A stretch of DNA of 64,000 nt. Source: Mycobacterium conspicuum. GTDB lineage: Bacteria; Actinomycetota; Actinomycetes; Mycobacteriales; Mycobacteriaceae. Each line of letters starts with the position of its first letter. The stretch's first letter is position 1. Below the pieces are notes generated by a model. It was not told the origin of the DNA. It ran no database searches and saw only the letters and a list, made by a program, of their open reading frames with translations. The DNA lies in assembly GCF_010730195.1 (NCBI RefSeq), contig NZ_AP022613.1, positions 1,612,001 through 1,676,000 of the forward strand, given 5' to 3'. Positions 61,882 to 64,000 of this stretch are shown here, piece by piece. Made by a program: the position numbers and the translations under genes.

Positions 61882-62997
61882 TCAGGCCAGCATGCTGGAC
61901 GGCTCGGTGAACGGCAGACCCAGGTCGTCGGCGACCTGCTCGGACAACAGTGCGCCGTCGTGGGTCGAAAGGCCTTTTGCCAGAGCGGGATCCGACCGGC
62001 ACGCCGCTTGCCAGCCCCGATCGGCCAGCTTGAGCACATATGGCATGGTCGCGTTGGTCAGCGCGGCGGTCGACGTCTTCGGTACCGCGCTGGGCATGTT
62101 CGCCACGCAGTAGAACACCGTGTCATGCACGGCGTAGGTGGGCTGGTCGTGGGTGGTCTGTCGGGAATCCTCGAAGCAACCGCCCTGGTCGATGGAGATG
62201 TCCACCAGCACCGCACCGGTTTTCATTTGCATCACAAGCGAATTGGAGATCAGCTTGGGGGCTTTGTGGCCCGGCACCAGGACGGCCCCGATCACCAAAT
62301 CGGCACGCTTGACGGCGCCTTCGAGTTCGTACGCCGAGGAGTAGCGGGTGCCGATGTGGCCGCCGAACTCCGCGTCGAGTGATCGAAGCTTGCCGATGTT
62401 GACGTCGAGAACCATGACGCTTGCCCCCATGCCGCTGGCGACCCGGGCGGCGTTGTAGCCCGCCGTGCCGGCGCCGAGCACCACGACGTCGGCGGGCTTG
62501 ACCCCGGGCACCCCGCCCATCAGCACGCCGCGCCCGAGCTGGGTGCGCATCAGGTGATAGGCCCCCACTTGCGCGGAGAGCCGCCCGGCGACCTCGCTCA
62601 TCGGCGCCAGCAGCGGCAGCGCACCGTCGGCGGTCTGCACGGTCTCGTAGGCGATCGACGTTTCCCCCGCGGCCAAAAGCGCATCGGTGCACGCACGCGA
62701 AGCGGCCAGATGCAGGTAGGTGAACAAGACCTGGCCGCGGCGCAGGAGGCCGTACTCGCTCGGCATCGGTTCCTTGACCTTGAGCAGCAGGTCGGCGCCG
62801 GCCCACACCTCCTCGGCGGTGTCGGCCAGGTCGGCGCCCACCGCCTTGAATTCGGCGTCGGCGATCGCCGACCCTTCTCCGGCGCCGGCCTGGACAACCA
62901 CCTCGTGGCCGCGGTGCGTCAGTGCGGCGACCCCGGCCGGGGTGATCGCCACCCTGAACTCGTTGTTTTTGGTCTCGGTCGGAATGCCGATGCGCAT
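61882..62997 (-). CDS. ald: L-alanine dehydrogenase
   Basis: Interconverts L-alanine and pyruvate plus ammonia with NAD; it is induced by alanine and low oxygen in M. tuberculosis. The 371-residue product is full length and intact: the N-terminal substrate domain has Lys75 in KVKEPMPSE and His96 in FTYLHLAAS, the Rossmann domain has VVLGAGTAGYNAARVA, and DISIDQGGCFEDS carries the catalytic Asp. In M. tuberculosis the AldR regulator gene is next door, but it is not here. ATG at 62997 has a TACGCT -10 box 6 nt upstream. Confidence 0.96.
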   Translation of the reverse strand: MRIGIPTETKNNEFRVAITPAGVAALTHRGHEVVVQAGAGEGSAIADAEFKAVGADLADTAEEVWAGADLLLKVKEPMPSEYGLLRRGQVLFTYLHLAASRACTDALLAAGETSIAYETVQTADGALPLLAPMSEVAGRLSAQVGAYHLMRTQLGRGVLMGGVPGVKPADVVVLGAGTAGYNAARVASGMGASVMVLDVNIGKLRSLDAEFGGHIGTRYSSAYELEGAVKRADLVIGAVLVPGHKAPKLISNSLVMQMKTGAVLVDISIDQGGCFEDSRQTTHDQPTYAVHDTVFYCVANMPSAVPKTSTAALTNATMPYVLKLADRGWQAACRSDPALAKGLSTHDGALLSEQVADDLGLPFTEPSSMLA

Positions 62998-63003
62998 GCC
63001 TCA

Positions 63004-63009
63004 AGCGTA
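63004..63009 (-). promoter_or_regulatory. Putative leaderless -10 box TACGCT for ald
   Basis: On the minus strand TACGCT is followed by 6 nt and the ATG at 62997. It is 2 bp from the -10 box of the divergent gene. Confidence 0.5.
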
Positions 63010-63011
63010 TC

Positions 63012-63017
63012 TATGAT
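63012..63017 (+). promoter_or_regulatory. Putative leaderless -10 box TATGAT for the SRPBCC gene
   Basis: TATGAT is followed by 6 nt and the ATG at 63024, with no ribosome site, and lies back to back with the ald box. Confidence 0.5.
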
Positions 63018-63023
63018 CGGGGC

Positions 63024-63485
63024 ATGACTGACCCTTCGGCGACGGCCACCCTGCAGATCGACGCGCAACCCGAGGTGGTGTACGGGCTCATCACCGACCT
63101 GCCGACCCTGGCGTCACTCGCCGAGGAGACGGTGGCGATGGAGTGGCGCAAGGGTAGTTCGGTCGCTCCGGGGGCGGTGTTCGTCGGCCGCAACGAAAGC
63201 AGCAGTCGGCGGTGGACCACCACATGCACCGTGACCGACGCCGAACCGGGTCGGATCTTCGCATTCGACGTGCGGCACACCGTGTTTCCGATATCGCGTT
63301 GGCAGTACGACATCGTCGCCGCCGACGGCGGCTGCCGCGTCACCGAAAGCACCTGGGACCGTCGTCCGGGCTGGTTCGCCAAGATCGCCGGCCGGGCCAC
63401 CGGCGTGCCCGATCGGGTCGCCGCCAACGCCGAGCACATCCGCCTCACCCTGGAGCGGCTCAAGCAGCGCGCCGAGGCCGGATGA
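63024..63485 (+). CDS. SRPBCC (START-like) family protein (Rv2778c-like)
   Basis: The 153-residue protein has the START/Bet v1-like SRPBCC pattern: N-terminal TATLQIDAQPEVVYGLITDLPTLASLAEETVAM (in two pieces), GAVFVGRNESSSRRWTTTCTVTDAEPGRIFAFDV, and a C-terminal long helix (GVPDRVAANAEHIRLTLERLKQRAE). Such folds bind hydrophobic ligands; none is indicated. It overlaps the next, monooxygenase, gene by ATGA, so it may bind that enzyme's substrate or product. Confidence 0.85.
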   Translation: MTDPSATATLQIDAQPEVVYGLITDLPTLASLAEETVAMEWRKGSSVAPGAVFVGRNESSSRRWTTTCTVTDAEPGRIFAFDVRHTVFPISRWQYDIVAADGGCRVTESTWDRRPGWFAKIAGRATGVPDRVAANAEHIRLTLERLKQRAEAG

Positions 63486-64000
63486 TTCAACGCGATCCGT
63501 CCGTCGCCGTCGTCGGGGCCGGCATGTCGGGGCTGTGCGTTGCAATTGCATTGCTGCGCAGCGGGATTAGCGATGTCACCATCTACGAGAAGGCCGACGA
63601 GGTGGGGGGTACCTGGCGCGAGAACACCTACCCCGGCCTGACCTGTGACGTGCCCTCGCGGGTCTATCAATACAGCTTCGCGAAGAACCCGGACTGGAGC
63701 CACCTGTTCTCGCCGGGCGGCGAAATCCAGGCCTATTTCCGCGGCATCGCCGACCGGTACGGGTTGCGAGACCGCATTCAGTTCGGGACCGAGATCGTCG
63801 GCGCGCGATTCGCGGACGGCCGCTGGACGTTACGCACCGACGCCGGGGCAACGCAGCAGGTGGACTTCCTGATCTCGGCGTGCGGGGTGCTGCACCATCC
63901 CCGGATGCCGTCGATCGCCGGTTTGGACGACTTCGGCGGTGCTGCGTTTCATTCGGCGCGCTGGGACCATCGGATTGAGTTGGCGGGCAAGCGAATCGCG
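63482..64000 (+). CDS. FAD-dependent Baeyer-Villiger-type monooxygenase (3' truncated by window end)
   Basis: 173 codons are visible and the frame is open to the end of the window. The N-terminus has the FAD motif V-V-G-A-G-M-S-G, then YEKADEVGGTWRENTYPGLTCDVPSRVYQYSF (in two pieces), typical of BVMO/flavin monooxygenases. The BVMO fingerprint F-x-G-x-x-x-H-x-x-x-W is present at residues 151-161 (His157, Trp161). It probably inserts oxygen next to a ketone or oxidises another lipid-like substrate. It starts within the SRPBCC stop codon (ATGA). Confidence 0.88.
   Translation, partial: MIQRDPSVAVVGAGMSGLCVAIALLRSGISDVTIYEKADEVGGTWRENTYPGLTCDVPSRVYQYSFAKNPDWSHLFSPGGEIQAYFRGIADRYGLRDRIQFGTEIVGARFADGRWTLRTDAGATQQVDFLISACGVLHHPRMPSIAGLDDFGGAAFHSARWDHRIELAGKRIA

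Overview
The window is about 64 kb of high-GC, densely packed chromosomal DNA. Its gene order follows the Mycobacterium tuberculosis Rv2878c-Rv2778c segment read in reverse. Family membership, gene lengths and order (dxr-rip1-ispG, mtr-nicT, ugpABEC, rimP-nusA-infB, pptH-pptT-truB, rpsO-pnp-pepR, ald) point to a slow-growing Mycobacterium, most likely the M. avium complex or a near relative. That assignment is an inference from remembered family sequences; no search was run.

Layout. 1-1.5 kb: end of an Mpt53-like thioredoxin, a CcdA-like membrane protein and a convergent, overlapping small membrane protein. 1.5-6 kb: the dxr-rip1-ispG operon (isoprenoid synthesis plus site-2 protease) and a GNAT. 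6-10.5 kb: an orphan ABC-2-like membrane protein, a penicillin-binding lipoprotein, a DUF1707 protein and methionine aminopeptidase. 10.5-17.3 kb: cobQ, a small hydrolase-like protein, the glnA4-amidase-aldC-SDR gamma-glutamylation-type operon and an unrecognised helical protein. 17.3-22 kb (minus strand): hydrolase, mycothione reductase, NicT and a phosphodiesterase-like protein. 22-29 kb: mqo, GNAT, fused Mg-chelatase-like protein, cobO, cobB and cysG. 29-35.2 kb: efpA, proS, a PPE-domain protein fused to an esterase, and a two-gene ferritin-like/lipoprotein unit. 35.3-41.7 kb: rimP-nusA-ylxR-infB-rbfA-DHH phosphoesterase. 41.7-45.8 kb: ugpA-E-B-C importer. 45.8-49.7 kb: echA16, the DUF2277/DUF1802 pair, and a CocE-type hydrolase with a DUF3558-like exported protein. 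49.7-54.8 kb: pptH-pptT-truB, then ltp1-fadE21. 54.8-64 kb: SirR/MntR regulator, ribF, rpsO, pnp, pepR, nitronate monooxygenase, ald, an SRPBCC protein and a Baeyer-Villiger-type monooxygenase running off the end.

Within operons, genes are typically joined by ATGA, TTGA or GTGA overlaps. Many transcription units show a TANNNT -10 box only 5-8 nt before an ATG/GTG, the arrangement expected of leaderless mRNAs. The one gene-free stretch over 300 bp (56942-57246) is the pnp leader, ending in a strong stem-loop. Three copies of a ~50-60 bp palindrome sit just behind stop codons. No tRNA, rRNA, CRISPR array, insertion sequence or prophage was seen. Several loci that flank these genes in M. tuberculosis (mpt70/dipZ/mpt83, relFG, PE_PGRS48, dinF, lppU, aldR) are absent here.

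The most interesting items are the PPE-esterase fusion, two back-to-back leaderless promoters inside the 26 bp between ald and the SRPBCC gene, the dispersed palindrome family, the pnp leader hairpin and the unrecognised helical protein at 16.8-17.2 kb.
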